A stretch of 24,862 bases of DNA from an uncultured Muribaculaceae bacterium (GTDB lineage: Bacteria > Bacteroidota > Bacteroidia > Bacteroidales > Muribaculaceae). The stretch is from positions 1 to 24,862 of the forward strand of contig CAJTNN010000031.1 of assembly GCA_910577585.1 (NCBI GenBank). The letters run 5' to 3'. Both the position numbers and the translations under genes were made by a program. Every line of letters starts with the position of its first letter. The first letter of the stretch is position 1. Shown in pieces: positions 23,543 to 24,862 of this stretch. The notes below the pieces were generated by a model, which did not search any database, was not told where the DNA came from, and was given only the letters and a program-made list of their open reading frames with translations.

Positions 23543-24769
23543 TTATCGTTTAGGTGCTTTGCAACCCTTAAGACCACCTTTCAGACCACCCTTCACGCCA
23601 CCTTTGGTGCCTCCGCCCATGGCGAAGATATTCTGGTCGTAGGTGAAGGTCTTACGGTCGGTCTCACGTTTGCGGCGCAGCGCGAGCTGCACGAGGCGGT
23701 CCATCAGCGAGGTAAAGCTGATGCCCGTGGCCTCCCACAGATAGAATGAGAGTGAGCCAGGGATAGTGTTGATCTCATTGACATAGATTTTGCCGTCGGC
23801 CTCATCAATCATCACATCGATGCGGCTCACACCATGACACGAAAGTACGCGGAATGTGTCGGCAGCCATCTTGCGGATGGCATCTGATGTAGCCTCGGGT
23901 ATATCGGCGGGTATGCGCTTGTCGCTGGCCTGCATGCCGGCTCCGGTCTTGGAACCGCCCATATATTTGTCGGTGTACGACAGGAAGTCGCCCGTCTTGA
24001 TAGGCTCCTCGCAGACACTGCTCTGATGATCATCGGCATCGCCGAGCACCGAGCAGTTAATCTCCTTAAGATGCTCTATCATATGCTCCACGATGATGCG
24101 CTGCGAGAAGCGTTCCGCCTCATTGATTTTATCAATGAGCTGGGTGCGGTCGGCCGCTTTGCCGATACCTACACTCGAGCCGAGGTTGGCAGGCTTCACA
24201 ATCACGGGATATCCGAGTTTCTTCTCCACACGCTCCACGATGGCATCGCGGTCAGAGGTCCACTGTTTGTCAGTAAACCATACGTAGTCCACGACCGGAA
24301 TACCCTCGGCATTGAGAATCATCTTCATCGTGATCTTATCCATGCCGTTGGCGCTCGAGAGGGTGTTGCATCCGGCAAAGGGTATGCCGATAGTCTCGAG
24401 CACACCCTCGAAGATACCATCCTCGCAATTGGTGCCATGCAGCACCGGCAGCGCCACATGCAGCTCGCTCACCACACGCGGTCCCTTCGAGAACAGTCCA
24501 CCCTGACGCACATCATAGAGATTGTAGTCGCCATAAACCGGGCGCATGTAGACTTCAGTCAGCTTCGTCTCAAGTGTCTTCAGATTCCGGTAGTTGTCGA
24601 TATTGAGCAATGCATCGCCGGTAAACCACCGGCCCTGCTTCGATATGTATATGGGCACGATATTATACTTCTCCGTGTCCATGGCGTTGATAGCCTGGAG
24701 GGCCGACAGCACGGAAATCTCATGTTCCACCGAGCGTCCGCCGAAAAATACCGCTACATTCGTTTTCAT
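23543..24769 (-). CDS. ddl: D-alanine--D-alanine ligase with KGG-repeat tail
   Basis: Makes the D-Ala-D-Ala dipeptide for peptidoglycan precursors, using ATP. The 408-residue product starts MKTNVAVFFGGRSVEHEISV and has the ATP-grasp fold. Seen motifs are LHGTNCEDG, VIVKPANLGSSVGI, EEPIKTGDFLSYTDKYM in the omega-loop (Tyr and Lys, the D-Ala type rather than the VanA pattern), SRIDVMI and VNEINTIPGS. Ddl enzymes are usually 300-380 residues. The last 25 residues here are a Gly/Lys-rich tail (KGGV/L repeated) not needed for the fold. It is the first gene of the five-gene operon, with a strong promoter 36 bases upstream, and ileS follows after 18 bases. Confidence 0.97.
   Translation of the reverse strand: MKTNVAVFFGGRSVEHEISVLSALQAINAMDTEKYNIVPIYISKQGRWFTGDALLNIDNYRNLKTLETKLTEVYMRPVYGDYNLYDVRQGGLFSKGPRVVSELHVALPVLHGTNCEDGIFEGVLETIGIPFAGCNTLSSANGMDKITMKMILNAEGIPVVDYVWFTDKQWTSDRDAIVERVEKKLGYPVIVKPANLGSSVGIGKAADRTQLIDKINEAERFSQRIIVEHMIEHLKEINCSVLGDADDHQSSVCEEPIKTGDFLSYTDKYMGGSKTGAGMQASDKRIPADIPEATSDAIRKMAADTFRVLSCHGVSRIDVMIDEADGKIYVNEINTIPGSLSFYLWEATGISFTSLMDRLVQLALRRKRETDRKTFTYDQNIFAMGGGTKGGVKGGLKGGLKGCKAPKR
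23570..23605 (-). repeat. 12-bp tandem repeats in the 3' end of ddl
   Basis: Three units encoding Lys-Gly-Gly-Val/Leu (AAA GGT GGC GTG, AAG GGT GGT CTG, AAA GGT GGT CTT), followed by a degenerate fourth (AAG GGT TGC AAA). The units are in frame, so slippage would add or remove four residues without a frameshift. Confidence 0.75.
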
Positions 24770-24805
24770 CGTCGTATGTTACTTACGTAATTCTAAAAAT
24801 TCTTA

Positions 24806-24836
24806 CAAAGTTAACATTTATCGCGCTTTATTCAAA
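24806..24836 (-). promoter_or_regulatory. Promoter of the ddl-ileS-lspA-lipoprotein-comEC operon
   Basis: On the minus strand TTTG (24836-24833), a 19-base spacer and TAACTTTG (24813-24806) match the Bacteroidetes promoter at both elements. The start codon of ddl is 36 bases downstream. No other promoter match is visible in the operon gaps. Confidence 0.75.
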
Positions 24837-24862
24837 ATGATTTAGCCGAAAACCGCCGCAGG

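Overview
The window looks like chromosomal DNA from a member of the Bacteroidales, plausibly Muribaculaceae-like. This is an inference from several signs: a type III glutamine synthetase, the ileS-lspA-DUF4296-type lipoprotein cluster, a type 2 isoleucyl-tRNA synthetase, and repeated promoter matches to the Bacteroidetes pattern TTTG-N18-21-TAnnTTTG with little Shine-Dalgarno signal. I see no phage, insertion sequence, CRISPR array, complete tRNA or rRNA.

Layout. 1-1293 (-) is the N-terminal part of glnN, cut by the window edge. 1437-2570 (-) is hemW. 2900-4816 (+) is a RelA/SpoT homologue with an intact hydrolase motif and an apparently degenerate synthetase. It converges on groEL (4919-6556, -) through a shared terminator; groES (6726-6998, -) lies upstream of groEL. 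Next come a secreted GH13 alpha-amylase (7269-8705, -) and a secreted NlpC/P60 endopeptidase (8862-9479, -). A small regulator plus membrane protein operon (9906-10812, -) has two perfect-arm palindromes in its control region. Then come an ABC-F translation factor (11280-13253, +) with a long structured leader, a secreted M13 metallopeptidase (13343-15367, +) and aroE with a C-terminal extension (15491-16438, +). From the right edge a tight minus-strand operon runs ddl - ileS - lspA - DUF4296-like lipoprotein - comEC (24769 down to 16807), with gaps or overlaps of 18, -4, 21 and -1 bases and one strong promoter at 24806-24836.

How the genes fit together. Most are housekeeping: nitrogen assimilation, haem trafficking, stringent response, protein folding, aromatic biosynthesis, peptidoglycan precursor synthesis, tRNA charging and lipoprotein maturation. 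ddl, lspA and the lipoprotein share an envelope theme.

The most unusual signal is noncoding. An approximately 150-bp element occurs twice in opposite orientation, at 9733-9884 and 16561-16711. The copies share a 41-base identical core, a hairpin whose stem differs by compensatory changes, and a conserved far end around a divergent middle. In one orientation the core carries an ATG opening a very short hydrophobic ORF; in the other it reads into a terminator-like hairpin. I propose a small-RNA or peptide/antisense element family, but its function is unknown. Further points of interest are the palindromic operators, the degenerate RSH synthetase, the Ddl KGG tail, the AroE extension and the ABC-F leader.
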